A stretch of DNA of 64,000 bases from Actinostola sp. cb2023 (GCA_033675265.1 JAUJYZ010001275.1:62001-126000), one strand, 5' to 3'. Counted from the stretch's first letter, positions 33,950-45,546 are shown. Made by a program: numbers and translations. The notes: a model not told the origin generated them from the sequence alone.

Positions 33950-34887
33950 TAGTTACGGCAAAATGGCTCGGATTTGCTTCATCTCCCGAGTTATGTTTTA
34001 TTTAGTTCTCCAGGACGCTCCTTGATAACAGCCTATGCTGACGAGCCTGGTAAAATATGTCAGTTTATTATTATTATTGTTATTATTTGCATGAAAAATC
34101 CACGACTTAAACTTTTTTCCCTCAAATGCAAACAATAAATATGGCAAAGACAATAGCGATTAATTTCGAGCTCTTTCAGTTCAGCTATAGAACACATTCC
34201 ATTTTTCAGTTTCACGGGTTTATCTGATTGCAATCAAGTTGTTTCGGGGGTTCCGTTAGTTCGGTGATTTGCCGAGGTGCTGGTTTAGAGGGCCACCATT
34301 CGATCGGTTGCTGACTTGAGGAAATACAACTGAACATATCTTGTTTACTAGTCCTACGCTGCCGTCAGTTAGTTCCGTCACGCAGCATGACAGACTCTAA
34401 ACGGCTGCGTAGCATGCTCGAGAACTCCAGCGGTCGTTTCATCCGAGCCATTCTGATTCTCGAGCATGGCTGCGTACTTGCTTGAGCCCACAAAGTATTT
34501 GTCTTATTGGATTTGTATGCATGTGAAAAGTTATCAGAGAGCATTAATTTAAAAAAACTAAAATTGCAGAAAACTACATGATCTATGATTAAATTTTACT
34601 GAGCATAAATCGCGAATAAAAAGAATCACAACAGAAGACGTGGTTGTTTAAAGTGTATTTATAAATATTCCATTTTGTGACATTAGTTGTTGAGCCTCTT
34701 AACTCCATTGTCAACTGTCCAATTGAGACAAAGAGTAAGACAAAGCAGTCACACCACGAAGTATATACATAGTTAATAATAACTATGCACGAAGTGAATA
34801 CATACATATAAGGGTGTGTAATTATCACAGTGCACGTTCAGCTGCAGTATACGGTTTACAGCACTTGTGAATAAAGTTTTGAATAAA
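33950..34887. other. 5' flank of gelsolin gene 2, no other gene seen
   Basis: About 940 bp between the foldback element and the gene 2 start codon. A TATA/CArG-like site lies at 34804-34813. No conserved reading frame is evident. Confidence 0.5.
34804..34813 (+). promoter_or_regulatory. TATA / CArG-like site upstream of gelsolin gene 2
   Basis: ACATATAAGG matches nine of ten positions of the SRF site CC(A/T)6GG and contains a TATA-like ATATAAG, about 75 bp before the ATG. Many actin-cytoskeleton genes use SRF sites near the promoter. A ten-base match is weak evidence. Confidence 0.3.
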
Positions 34888-34971
34888 ATGGCAAGAGGTT
34901 TGGTCAAGCAAAAGGACTACGACTGGCAAGACAGTAATCTCGCTTTGTTTGGCTCCGATGTCGAGAAGAAC
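34888..34971 (+). CDS. Gelsolin gene 2 exon 1 (start codon)
   Basis: Begins MARGLVKQKDYDWQDSNLAL at the ATG after AATAAA and ends at donor GTGAGT in phase 0. It encodes the hydrophilic leader before the first repeat. Confidence 0.8.
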
Positions 34972-35051
34972 GTGAGTTGAAAAGAAATTTATGTTGTGGA
35001 GTCAATTTCAGTTGAACTCGAAACACGTCACCGTCTCTCACTTGCTTGCAG

Positions 35052-35141
35052 GTCAAGAAAGAATCTGCATCGACCGAACTTGCTTGGCAGTCAGCGGGAA
35101 AACGTGTTGGATTGCAAATCTGGCGAATTGAGAACTTTAAG
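35052..35141 (+). CDS. Gelsolin gene 2 exon 2
   Basis: Acceptor GCTTGCAG, then VKKESASTELAW..GKRVGLQIWRIENFK. The G-L-Q-I-W-R-I-E start is diagnostic of the first gelsolin repeat. Donor GTCAGA, phase 0. Confidence 0.9.
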
Positions 35142-35867
35142 GTCAGACCTGCAATGCAACTAACTATAGTTTGTTCACGCGAACTTTGAAGTAAAATATA
35201 TCACTCATTGAAAAGCACCTTTGATAAGAACTCGGACTTATATCTTTAGAATAAGATATCATAGTTAATTGTGTTGAATCGATTGAAATTAATATCATAT
35301 TTAATAGGAATATTTCCAATCAAACTGGTTCCGCATCTGTAACTTGAGGGTGTGCCAGTAAGAAATCAAGCCGTCGATCAAGAATCAAAACTTTACAATT
35401 CTTGAACAAAATTACGAGTTTATTTCTTCATTATATACGGTATGTTTGGTTTAATTTTTAAGCAAGCAGGTTGAATCTTGTTCCAAGCAAGCTCAGTTAC
35501 ATATTGTGGTCTAGATAGTTCTTTATGTAAATGATTATTATCCAGAAATAAAAAAGCAAAGAAATTCAGTTGTAAAAACGAGTAATTAACTTGCACAAAG
35601 CTGCCAGGGGATTATGTTCTGATAAATATCAAATTGATGTCGAACACAGAGTGTCGAACAATATTTATAGTCAACAATTCTTTACATTGTGTTTATAATA
35701 ATCACTGACGTTTGTATCTCAGTTTCAGCATTATCATGAAAGGTATTCACACTGATATTGTCTGTTGTCGCTGACAAAAGTGATTAAGTACATTCCTTTG
35801 TGTAATCGTATATTTTATAATGATTTTAGCATCAAACTGACCCGCGGTCACGGAATACACACAGACG

Positions 35868-35975
35868 TAGTCGAATGTTCGATTCCATCGAATCCAATCG
35901 AACTCAATCGAATCGAATCATTCGATTGCGTTCGATTGCGTAAAATCAATCGAACGCAATCGAATTCACAGAATT
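35868..35975. repeat. CGATT/AATCG-rich degenerate repeat
   Basis: Dense overlapping copies of TTCGATT and AATCGAA in both orientations. Similar tracts are at 38380-38530, 38885-38930 and 1815-1875. May be a degenerate short inverted-repeat family. Confidence 0.55.
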
Positions 35976-36239
35976 TTCCAACAATATATCGAATACTAGA
36001 CTGATTCCCAAAATCGGTCCCAGTTCGCTCTCTGTCGATCCTGTTTTGCTATGGAAAAGGAGCGAAAACAGCGACTAATCGGTACAACGAGACCTGATCA
36101 TAATATCAGTGTTGCATGCCCGGGTTTTAAACATTTTAAAAACTTACATTTTTCAGTTCATTGTGGAATATTACAATCAATTCAAGAAAATCAAGAAAAC
36201 CGTAGTCTCCCTCGCATCCGTTTTTAGTTCGGCTGTCGT

Positions 36240-36300
36240 TAAAACGCGGGCTGCGGACTGCGGGCTGCGGGCAGCGGGCTGCGGGCTGCGGACTGTAGAA
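36240..36300 (+). repeat. GCGGGCTGCGGACT short tandem repeat
   Basis: About seven imperfect copies of a seven-base motif (CGGGCTG / CGGACTG) in an otherwise AT-rich intron. Confidence 0.75.
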
Positions 36301-36501
36301 TTGGTAGAACTAAGAAACTGAAACGAAATAAAAAATAAATAAATGGAAAAATAAAAGTTCATTCAAATTAAACCGGCACCGGGTATGATAGCTCTTAAAT
36401 TCAGCAAGAGAATATGAAATTCAGTCATTACCTGACAAAGTAAATCACTCATCACTACACAGACCCTGAAATTTTATATACGCCGTAGCACATAGACATA
36501 A

Positions 36502-37888
36502 GGGGCGGACCATTTGATCGTTGATGGGGGTGGGGGTTAAATCCCAAAAAAAATATCGAGCAAGCACTTCCACCTTTAAAAAAATATCGTGCAAGAACAA
36601 ATGCATCAAAAAAAAGATCGTGCATTATTGTGACACCAACTTCAGCTTATTTTAAATTTGGTAGACCTAAATTTGAATGTTCATGCATTTTTTTCGTCTC
36701 CAGATTCGGGTATTGATTGTTCATATGGGATACCTGTGTACTCTGCACGGGACAGGTCTTGAACTTTCAAATTCAAAACCTAGCGTACAATTTAAAATCA
36801 TTCAAATATAAATATATAAAAAAAAGAAATCTAAGACAAAATCGTAAAACTGACTAGTGAAATTATGAAATCCGGATCCTGAATCATCGGCGAGTCAAAC
36901 ACCAAGGAAATGTCACTTCAGGGAGTGTGTATATGTATAATATTATTGTATTTAGAAGCAGCCCCAGTGAACAGTCTCTCAAACAAAATAAACTACAAAA
37001 AAAACTGAGTGATCAGCATTTTACTATTATATATTTGTGTATAGCGAGAAAATCCGCTGGAAAACGAAGAAAATGGTATTTCCAAGGCTCTATATTTCAA
37101 AATTTCCCCTGACCCCCCTAGAAGCGCGCGGCTTTGACACTTGTTTCTCTATGCGTAGTGGAAAAAAGCATGCTACGCCTCTGGAAAGTATTGCAACGCG
37201 AGCATTGAATACTTCATAATTATATATTTAACTAATATCCGCTTTATAATATAAAACTAGTTTTAAACAGGCTTTATTTCTGTTTTGTTTTCGCTGCTCC
37301 GTACTTCTATAATAATAATAATAATAATAATGTTTATTGCTTATATTGCGCATTTTAACATTTGAATATGATCAAATGCGCATTACACAACACTGGAAAT
37401 AATTATATACAAATGATAAAAAATGTTCAAACCTTACTAATTTACGAAAACTACCCCCCCCCCCCCCCCCCCCCCCCTAAACTATAATAATGCACGCTCA
37501 ACAACCAATCAAATCGCGCATTCTTGAGAGGTACACATAGTTTATATTATAAGCTTATACTCCCTATAATTTTTCTGTTTCAGTGGAAATTTCACCGTTC
37601 ATTGATTGATGGCATGTAAATTTAATAAATCATGATGTAAGTAGAACAACAGACTGTACAAATAATAAAATAAAATAACAAAGGTAATTTATTATACAAA
37701 TTTCAATATTATCAATTTGGCAATAATTAATAGATATTGGCAAACAAAAATAACTTTGGTTAAAAAAAATATCGTGCAAGGGCCTAAGGCAGTGAAAAAA
37801 TATCGTGCAACATGAAAAGGTGAAAAAAAAATATCGACCATACTTTAAATCGCCCCCACCCCCCATCAAAAATCAAATGGTCCGCCCC
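36502..37888. mobile_element. 1.38-kb non-autonomous DNA transposon, copy 2
   Basis: Reverse-orientation, near-identical copy of 9293-10671, flanked by TAA at 36499-36501 and 37889-37891. The main visible difference is a longer poly-C run near 37453. Inserted in intron 2 of gelsolin gene 2. The small reading frames it shares with copy 1 do not resemble known proteins. Confidence 0.92.
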
Positions 37889-38534
37889 TAAGCGGGTTCC
37901 CGTCGAGCGGTTACTGATCTTCGAAGCATCCTGGATGTATTCGAATTTCGACAGCAAATGAAATCCGACTAACTAAAACAGCCAAATAATAACGGAGAGC
38001 TTGGACTGAATGAAATCCCTACTTCTGAATGGACTTTACGATGAGCCTGCAGCGTGAAAAAGTATACTGAAGATAGTCACGTAAATAACAGTGAAAATGG
38101 CGTATGTATATCAATCATATCAAGCCGGTTGCGGCGGAGTATTAGTATATAAACGCATACGTATGAAGACGATTTCTAAAGGAGTAATTTACTTTGTCAA
38201 CTAATGACTGACTCAAACATAGAATAAACATCCAGAATGTTTCCTGCAGTTTCTTACATCTTCCTAAATATGCATGAACAACTTCTCTGGGGCCATTGTC
38301 ATTTGCAACTTTTTCTAGTAGCGTTACATCATTGACCCATGTTCTCTTTATCTTTATGGTATATGCGTACGAGATTACATTCTATTAGGTGCGGAAATCG
38401 ACATCAATCAGTTCGATTGTGTACGATTTTATTCGATAAACGTGTACGATCACGTTCGATTGTGTTCGGAAATCGAATTCACATTTTTTGTTTCGTTCGA
38501 TTACGTTCGATTTCCGAATACAATCGAACTCAAT

Positions 38535-38880
38535 TACCGTATTTCCTCAAATAAACGCCCAGCCTCAAATAAACGCCTCCCTCCAATAAACGCCCCCTCT
38601 TCAGGAGAAACCCCTTTAATATACGCCTCCCTCTTTTAAACGCCCCCTACTAATAAACGCCCCCCCCCCCCCCCCATAGAGGACGCCTACCCCCATAGAG
38701 GGGCGTTTATTAGAGACATCCACTCGAAAGGGGGCGTTTATTAGAGTAGACACGAAAAACAAACACTTATGTTTTTCATCGTATTGTTGATGACTCGGAA
38801 AACGTTTCCGAGGCAAAATTTGGAGGTTTGAAATATACGCCCCCCTCATTTTATCGCCTCCCTCTAGAGGCAATACGGTA
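38535..38880. mobile_element. MITE, 346 bp, with CTCAAT duplication
   Basis: Inverted ends TACCGTATTTCCTC and GAGGCAATACGGTA, flanked by CTCAAT at 38529-38534 and 38881-38886. The interior is multiple copies of AATAAACGCC in both orientations. Inserted within a CGATT-rich tract. Confidence 0.8.
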
Positions 38881-39289
38881 CTCAATTGAGTTCGATTTAA
38901 TTTTAATATCCGAACATTCGATTGACTACGCCTGGAATACACACAGCAGTCAAGAATACTTATCCACTACTTCAAGAAACGAGTGGAGGACTGGGAACGA
39001 GTTTTTTTATAATTTATCTAATTAAGAAATGAACCCCATCACAAGAAAGAGCATGTCAGAATTAGTAAGTTTCAGGACAAGTAGTAAATGAACTGCAGAC
39101 ATTATATAAACTGAAAATATTACAAAGAAGGACAAGTGTACGGTGGCCCGTTAGGGACACTTGTAATACAATTTATTTATTTTCGTGCAATTTAATTATT
39201 ATTATTTTATTCCTCGCTTCAAAATGTTATATCTTATTTTTGCACTTTTGTTTTAAAAACATACATGTATACAAATCGTCAATCTCGAC

Positions 39290-39576
39290 TTATAACTGTA
39301 GATCTCGACTTATAAGTGTAGATCTCGACTTATAACTGTAGATCTCGACTTATAAGTGTAGATCTCGACTTATAACTGTAGATCTCGACTTATAAGTGTA
39401 GATCTCGACTTATAACTGTAGATCTCGACTTATAACTGTAGATCTCGACTTATAACTGTAGATCTCGACTTATAAGTGTAGATCTCGACTTATAACTGTA
39501 GATCTCGACTTATAAGTGTAGATCTCGACTTATAACTGTAGATCTCGACTTATAACTGTAGATCTCGACTTATAAG
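39290..39576 (+). repeat. 20-bp tandem array, left arm
   Basis: About 14 copies of GATCTCGACTTATAACTGTA, with AGTGTA in place of ACTGTA in alternating or near-alternating units. Reverse complement of the array at 41276-41505. Confidence 0.95.
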
Positions 39577-40071
39577 TGCTATCTGGGTGTGTATGTATAT
39601 GGCGTTCAATTCTGTAAATTCAGAACGAGGCTGCAGCATCCGTTCAGCATGGCGGCCATCTGGGTTTGCATCGTTTCAAACGCTGTTCTTCCTCCTTAGG
39701 ATACAGCCAGCATACCAGAGATTCTTTTATTGAGCAGTAATTTAAATTTGATTATGCTGAAATATTAGCATTTCTTTGTATCTTTCATAGCCAGAACCTT
39801 TCACTGAGATAGAAGCGAATTCTGTCTAGAAAAGGATTGTCCAGACGGCGAACTCAAATTAAGCAGTTTCAATGAATTAGTTGTGTTAAATGGTAGTGGT
39901 GCATAATGGCAGTGGAGACCTAGTGGAGCAGGAGCTAGATAGAAGTGCGGGAAGCTTGTTAATTAGGTTATCGTCCGATGCATCAAAGACTAAGTTTGGC
40001 CATACGGCTTGCTTGTGACTGAACAGATAATCAAATCCTAGCTTTAAATACTGCTCAATATATAGAGATTA

Positions 40072-40206
40072 TTACATGTTAAGATCATGATATCGTTTTT
40101 ATTCACGAGATTTTAATGACAAATCACGAACGAGCGAGTCTTCGAGCGAGTGAGTGATTTGTCATTAAAATCGAGTGAATAAAAACAATATAATGATCTT
40201 AACATG
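40072..40206. repeat. Hairpin element inside the foldback element
   Basis: ACATGTTAAGATCATGATAT at the left and ATATAATGATCTTAACATGT at the right, with arms pairing through GATTTTAATGACAAATCAC and its complement. A nested MITE-like palindrome. Confidence 0.75.
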
Positions 40207-40216
40207 TCCTAATTTG

Positions 40217-40994
40217 TTTATTACACATTAAGCATTGATATACAGTACTGATAAGGTTTAAAGCAACTTTATTAAAATCACTAGTAAATAAAGTCATTGT
40301 TTGCTCACCGAAAGCAACATTTCCTTGATATATCCATCGACTACTTCGAAATGTATTTTCTAACGGTTTGGAATGCACATTAGCACGGTATGTTGTGTCA
40401 AGGCGTTGTCAGTGTCACACTGCTATGGTGTACCTTAGGGAATAAGGAGTATATAATGAGTAGGTCCGCTAGTTGATGCCACTCGAAGGTATCTCTAGCT
40501 ATCTTTCATCGTAAAATTTATTGTTACGTTCTTCGCACAAACTTACTGATATAGCAATAAACGAGATGCCCCGTTCCTGTAATAATTGTTACATGTGTCA
40601 TGTAAAATAGTTTGAAAATGATTTGTATTCGTTCGGAGATAGAATACAAGTACTGCTCTTCTTTGTCGCTTAAAATGATCCGAATAAGTTTACGTCTTCA
40701 TTGGTCTTCCAAACAGTGTTTTTGCTCTCATTTTCTTCAAAGACCAGATGAACATGAAGCCGCTTCACCTGTCGATAGAAAAAAGCGGGAATGCAAACGC
40801 GCTCGCGTCATGTACAAATTATATAAGAGGGAATGTGATTGGCAGTGTAATCTCTAACGAAGAATTTGATTGGACAATTCTATCCCGTGAAGTGATATCA
40901 TATTTTTTCACTAGTGATTGATATGATATCACTTCACCGGATATCGATTTTATTTACGGCTTTATCACACTGATATCAATGCTTAATGTGTAAT
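40217..40994. repeat. Nested inverted-repeat element
   Basis: TTATTACACATTAAGCATTG at about 40219 is inverted at 40976-40994 (CAATGCTTAATGTGTAATAA). A further hairpin, GAAGTGATATCATA against TATGATATCACTTC, lies near 40890-40935. An 81-codon frame inside matches nothing I recognise. Confidence 0.65.
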
Positions 40995-41275
40995 AAAAAA
41001 GAATATCTGGTATGCTGGCGCTGTATCAGGCTGTAGCATATTGAGGAAGAACAAAGGCACAAACTCTAGCCGAGTGCGCACGGAGATGACAACCAAACAA
41101 ACAGTGCAACGTCATCAAAGGCACAAACTCTAGTGAGTGCGCACGGAGATGGCAACCAAACAAACAGTGCAACGTCATCAAAGACCAGATGGCCGCCATG
41201 TTGAACGGATGCAGCCTCGTTCTGAATTTGCAGAACGCATATGCATACACACCTCGCACTTGATATGTCGATATT

Positions 41276-41505
41276 TACAGTTATAAGTCGCGATCTACAG
41301 TTATAAGTCGCGATCTACAGTTATAAGTTGAGATCTACAGTTATAAGTCGAGATTTACAGTTATAAGTCGCGATCTACAGTTATAAGTCGAGATCTACAG
41401 TTATAAGTCGCGATCTACAGTTATAAGTCGAGATCTACAGTTATAAGTCGCGATCTACAGTATAAGTCGCGATCTACAGTTATAAGTCGAGATCTACAGT
41501 TAGTT
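41276..41505 (-). repeat. 20-bp tandem array, right arm
   Basis: About 11 copies of ATCTACAGTTATAAGTCG(C/A)G, the reverse complement of the left-arm unit. Confidence 0.95.
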
Positions 41506-42017
41506 TACGATTTGCATTTATGTATGTTTTTAAAACAAAAGTGCAAAAATAAGATATAACATTTTGAAGCGAGGAATAAAGTAATAATAATTAGTTTGCA
41601 CGGGAAAAAAAATTGTATTACAAGTGTCCCTAACGGGCCACCGTACTACAAGTGCCATCTAATGATATAATATTTACAAGTAAAAATCCCAGATACATAA
41701 ATGGAATAAAAGTCTATCAGAATTAAAAAGAATTGCCTTGAAATAACTATAACTAAGAATCTTGAAACTCGATACGAACAAATACTTTGGATTTTGACTT
41801 TTGACCTGAAACTCGAGTAAAATGAACTGACACAAACTGACAATATAGTCGTTTTCGTAAACCAATCAAAAAGCGTGCAGATGCGTGCATCTCATCCAAT
41901 CAAACTCTTTCAAAACGGCACGGCACGGTAACTATCCGCTCGTACGAAAATGACTCTAACAGTAATAACAACAACAATAGCTGACTAACAACGAAGACAA
42001 CCCACAAAAGTATGCGG

Positions 42018-42140
42018 AAATAATGGCAGTTAATGTAGTTGTTTGTTTTAGATCAAAGCATGGCCAAGAGACGACTACGAATAATGGCAGTTAATGCAGT
42101 TGTTTGTTTTAGATCAAAGCATGGCCAAGAGACGACTACG
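42018..42140 (+). repeat. 61-bp tandem duplication across a splice acceptor
   Basis: ATAATGGCAGTTAATG..TTTGTTTTAG and the first 28 bases of exon 3 are present twice in tandem. The first copy ends GACTACGA and runs into a TAA in frame; the second continues into the real exon. See the finding on acceptor choice. Confidence 0.9.
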
Positions 42141-42202
42141 GCAAGTTTTATGATGGCGATTCCTACATCATCTTGAATACTTACAAGGAAGACGATGGCG
42201 AT
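42113..42202 (+). CDS. Gelsolin gene 2 exon 3
   Basis: Uses the second of two duplicated acceptors. Encodes IKAWPRDDYGKFYDGDSYII and LNTYKEDDGD, the G-x-F-Y-D-G-D-S-Y-I core of gelsolin repeat 1. Phase 0 at both ends. Donor GTAATT is a non-ideal match. Confidence 0.92.
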
Positions 42203-42655
42203 GTAATTTCTTATTGTAAATGTGATTACAGTGCAAGCAGGACTGAAGATATTGTCATTTCTCACGGGCGGATTTAGAGTGGGGCGAAGTAGGCGCTTTT
42301 GATCCTTGTGCTCGAGTCACTAGTGCAAACCAGACACGCTACATACAAACATACACTCATACATACATATCCTTTATTTCGCTGCCATCCAATCCCCGCA
42401 ATGCGTCTAATATTGTTATTCAATGACAATGACAATACTGGCAAAGCGCTGAAATGACTTTTTCTTTTTTCCAACTTGCTTGTAAGTACACTTTAATGGA
42501 TAAAAACATAGCATATTTTGATCTATGTTGATTTTAATGATCGTTGCAGGCCTTTGCTTTGGCTCCCGCAGCCTTCTCTCACACCTAGAGTATAAATAGA
42601 GTTATGTTAGCTGAACCATATCTTATGTTTACCGCGTTTCTTATTTGTTTTACAG

Positions 42656-42751
42656 GCGCTTCTTTATGATGTTCATTTCTGGATCGGCACCAACTCCACA
42701 CAAGATGAATATGGCACAGCAGCCTACAAGACTGTAGAACTGGACACCTTT
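42656..42751 (+). CDS. Gelsolin gene 2 exon 4
   Basis: Encodes [20 protein letters not shown] and [12 protein letters not shown], the hallmark WIG..S..DE.G.AA.K.VELD block of gelsolin repeat 1. Acceptor TTTACAG, donor GTGAGT, phase 0. Confidence 0.95.
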
Positions 42752-42809
42752 GTGAGTTGGTTTGCTATACAACAGCTTAATAATATTTTTTGTGATTTGT
42801 GTGATATTA

Positions 42810-43105
42810 ATAATAACGATGATGATGGTAGTGATGATGATGGTAGTGATGATGATGATGGTGGTGATGATGATATGGTAGTGATGATGGTGGTAGTGAT
42901 GATGATGGTAGTGATGATGATATTAATAGTGGTGATGATGATGGTAGTGATGATGATGGTAGTGACGATGGTAGTGACGATGATGGTAGTGATGATGATA
43001 TGGTAGTGATGATGATGATAGTAGTGATGATGGTAGTAATGATGATGGTAGCTGATGATGATGGTAGTGATGATGATATGATAGTGGTGATGATATCACC
43101 TTCTC
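42810..43105 (+). repeat. GATGATGGTAGT-type microsatellite in intron 4
   Basis: About 300 bp of GAT, GGT and AGT triplets without fixed unit length, inside the intron between exons 4 and 5. Open frames on both strands are artefacts. Confidence 0.9.
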
Positions 43106-43385
43106 AGACTGTTTACAGCTCCTAGCTGATGACAACGATGTTGGTAATCATAGTGATGGTACTGATGATGGTGAAAAGTATAGCGATAATAGTGCAGTGT
43201 CATACTAGAGGGTTTCACTGAAAGGTTCATACAGTCTCAACCCTCTATTAAGCGGTTACCCTCTGTTAAGCGGTCACTTTCACTTTCAAATTCCAGGAAA
43301 TCTGGAGAAACGGGTCACAAACTGCTCTAAGCTAAACAATATAAATCAGTGTTTTATTGACAATACATTTGTCTTCAAATCACAG

Positions 43386-43480
43386 CTTGATGATAAAGCT
43401 GTACAGCATCGAGAGGTGATGGGTCACGAATCAGACCGATTCAAGAGCTACTTTCAAGTATTAACGACAATGAAAGGAGG
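43386..43480 (+). CDS. Gelsolin gene 2 exon 5
   Basis: Encodes LDDKAVQHREVMGHESDRFK and SYFQVLTTMKGG, matching the VQ.RE..G.ES..F..YF segment of repeat 1. Acceptor ATCACAG, donor GTAAGT; ends two bases into the Gly codon. Confidence 0.95.
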
Positions 43481-43647
43481 GTAAGTACCTCATATGAGAG
43501 ACCGTTAGTGATGCTGGGACTACAGGTTCCACATATAAACAGATGGCATCAAAGACGCACAAAAGAAACGAGATACGCAAAGTAATGTTCAAATGATGTC
43601 AATATATTCAGCCAATTGATTTATTCCGGGGAGTCTGGGAGAACTTC

Positions 43648-43726
43648 CGGGGGTCGGGGGGGGGGGGGGGGGGGTCAGGGGGGGGGGGTCAGGGGGGGTC
43701 AGGGGGATCAGGGGGGGGGGGGGGTA
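43648..43726 (+). repeat. G-run tract with four or more poly-G blocks
   Basis: Runs of 7-18 G separated by TCA or ATCA over about 75 bp on the coding strand of intron 5. Such sequence can form G-quadruplexes and is prone to length errors in sequencing. Confidence 0.85.
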
Positions 43727-44090
43727 CTCCCATGTGAAAGGGGCGGGGATGATCGTCGGACAATTGGAATAAAAACTCTAAAGGAGGCCATTATGGGTGT
43801 GGCTTAAACTTTATTTGACCCCTAACCAACACTGTATGACGGTTTCTTCGCTTGCATTGGTGTTCCGTCATAAACACACTAACCAAAGCTGTATTTTACA
43901 CCATTAAAAGAGACGTCGATTATCCCCAACCCTTTCACATGGAAGTCCCCTCGGGTGATATATATATCTCGTTCCCAAAATTTTCTTTTTTTTCTTGAAT
44001 TGTTTTCATGACATCAAATAGGTAAACTTCTAAAGATCCTAAATTATAGCGTAATTTGTCGCTTGGTATTTCTGTCATTTCATATCTCAG

Positions 44091-44163
44091 ATGCAAATCT
44101 GGCTTTAAGAAAGTTTTGCCAACCGCGTACGAGTCACGTCTGCTTCGTGTTAAAGGAACGACG
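44091..44163 (+). CDS. Gelsolin gene 2 exon 6
   Basis: Completes the Gly codon, then CKSGFKKVLPTAYESRLLRV and KGTT, the link from repeat 1 to repeat 2 (G...GF..V.....P.LL.VKG). Donor GTAAGC. Confidence 0.93.
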
Positions 44164-44608
44164 GTAAGCCGTACACCATGTAATTGATGTGTTTTTTTAT
44201 AATTTACTGAACTTCATGTAGAGTGCAATTTAGACAAGTGTGAAATAGTACTAATTTTAAATATTACTAAATAGTGCTATTTCTATTGTTTTCTATTGTT
44301 TCATTAGTGCTATTTAGTACTAATTAGTTATTTAGTTTTCAAGCTTTTCTAAATTGCACTCTACTGTTTATAAATTTTAATTAAAATAAACAAAGACACT
44401 GTCACGGTGATGATTTTCATTGTATTTTGCTCATTAATTATTCATGATTTTTTAAAGATAGTTTTAGAAGATGGTAGTAATGATAATGATGCATACAGTT
44501 ATAATAATGAAAACTGATAACAGTAACATTCAATATGTTGTTGTACGTAGGTGCCATGTTATAATAAAGATACGCTTCTTCTACGTAAAGGATTTAATAT
44601 ATCCGAGC

Positions 44609-44633
44609 TTTCGGGCCCATGGCCCATCATCAG
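44609..44633 (-). ncRNA. Hammerhead-ribozyme-like core, copy A
   Basis: On the - strand: CTGATGA, then a GGGCC/GGCCC stem with ATG loop, then GAAA, which is the conserved hammerhead arrangement around helix II. Penelope-like elements are known to carry hammerhead motifs in their terminal repeats. Helices I and III are not clear here, so cleavage activity is uncertain. Confidence 0.55.
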
Positions 44634-44960
44634 AGAATGAAGGCAATTCAAACGAACTTTCAGTTAGCGTAGAAAACACTGACAAATGACAAACGCGTTG
44701 CTATGCACGCGCACAGTAAAGTGATAGCATTCTTTTGCCGTTGAACTCTTTGATAGCGCGCGCTAATTCTAATAATTCACACTAATGCCGTAAAAGAGGA
44801 AAATAATTATTTGGAATGGTTCTGCCACAGTCTCTATTAAAAATTGCGTTCTTATTTTTGGCAATTAACCAAGCCTCCGTCCATCTTCGTTTCGTCCAGT
44901 TGTTCTCACTGGCAAGTATCCTCGTGTCTACCCAAGAGATGTCATGGTTGTTGGTGTTTG

Positions 44961-45546
44961 TGTAATGGGGCGACTAGTATTACTTTGGTAGAGACTTTTA
45001 TTCTTCTTCGAGGTTCGCTCTTCTCTGAGCTTAATCTTACATGTAGTAAGTTTATATAATCGTAAACTATACAAGATGAGTGATTGACGTTTGTTGTCAA
45101 TCACTGTCTGAACTATAGCAGGAAGTGCAACATCATTGGTTGCAATGATGTTGAAGTTCCTGGCTAATCTAAGTAATGAGGAGAAGGTAAACAAGTTGAG
45201 AACGATAGTTCTATCAAAAGGAGGTATGTTATTTCGGTAGCAAAAGTAGATAAATCTTATATCACTAAATAGTAAAAATGCTTCTGCATCTGTTAGTACA
45301 GAAATATTCTTATGTCAAATGATGACTAACTCAGAGTAGACTAGTGAAGATTGTACGGGTGTTGTCCTTGTGATATGCAAGGGGGAGGATCTAGGGAAGC
45401 TAAGGGGGCACGCCTACGGCAGGTGTACCCATTTCGTAGTACGTGGCTCCTTGTGCAACGTACGTGGTTTCAGGTGTGCTAAGGTATAAAACAAGGTCAA
45501 CACTAATTTAGAAAATAGGAAGCTTACGAAATCTAGCATCTTCACA
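44961..45546. mobile_element. LTR-like insertion inside Penelope copy A, 586 bp
   Basis: Begins TGTAATGGGG, ends CATCTTCACA (TGT...ACA), and is flanked by TTTG at 44957-44960 and 45547-45550. Copy B lacks it, so the empty site can be read directly. TG/CA ends with a 4-bp duplication suggest a solo LTR; a TATA-like TTTTATACC is on the - strand near one end. Confidence 0.75.

Larger units (their letters stand above)
39139..41645. mobile_element. 2.5-kb foldback element with inverted satellite arms
   Basis: Ends invert as TACGGTGGCCCGTTAGGGAC and GTCCCTAACGGGCCACCGTA. Inverted arms continue for about 550 bp and include 20-bp tandem arrays (39290-39576 and 41276-41505) and the block ending CATGGCGGCCATCTGG. 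Outside lie GGACAAGTG and CTACAAGTG, an imperfect 9-bp duplication (seven of nine bases). Architecture matches the element at 11305-14461, but the sequence is unrelated. The interior holds further hairpins and no transposase. It lies in intron 2 of gelsolin gene 2. Confidence 0.85.
35142..42112 (+). other. Gelsolin gene 2 intron 2, transposon-filled
   Basis: A 7-kb intron containing a CGATT-rich tract, a GC-rich short repeat, the second 1.38-kb TAA element, a 346-bp MITE and the 2.5-kb foldback element with satellite arms. No independent host gene recognised. Confidence 0.8.
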
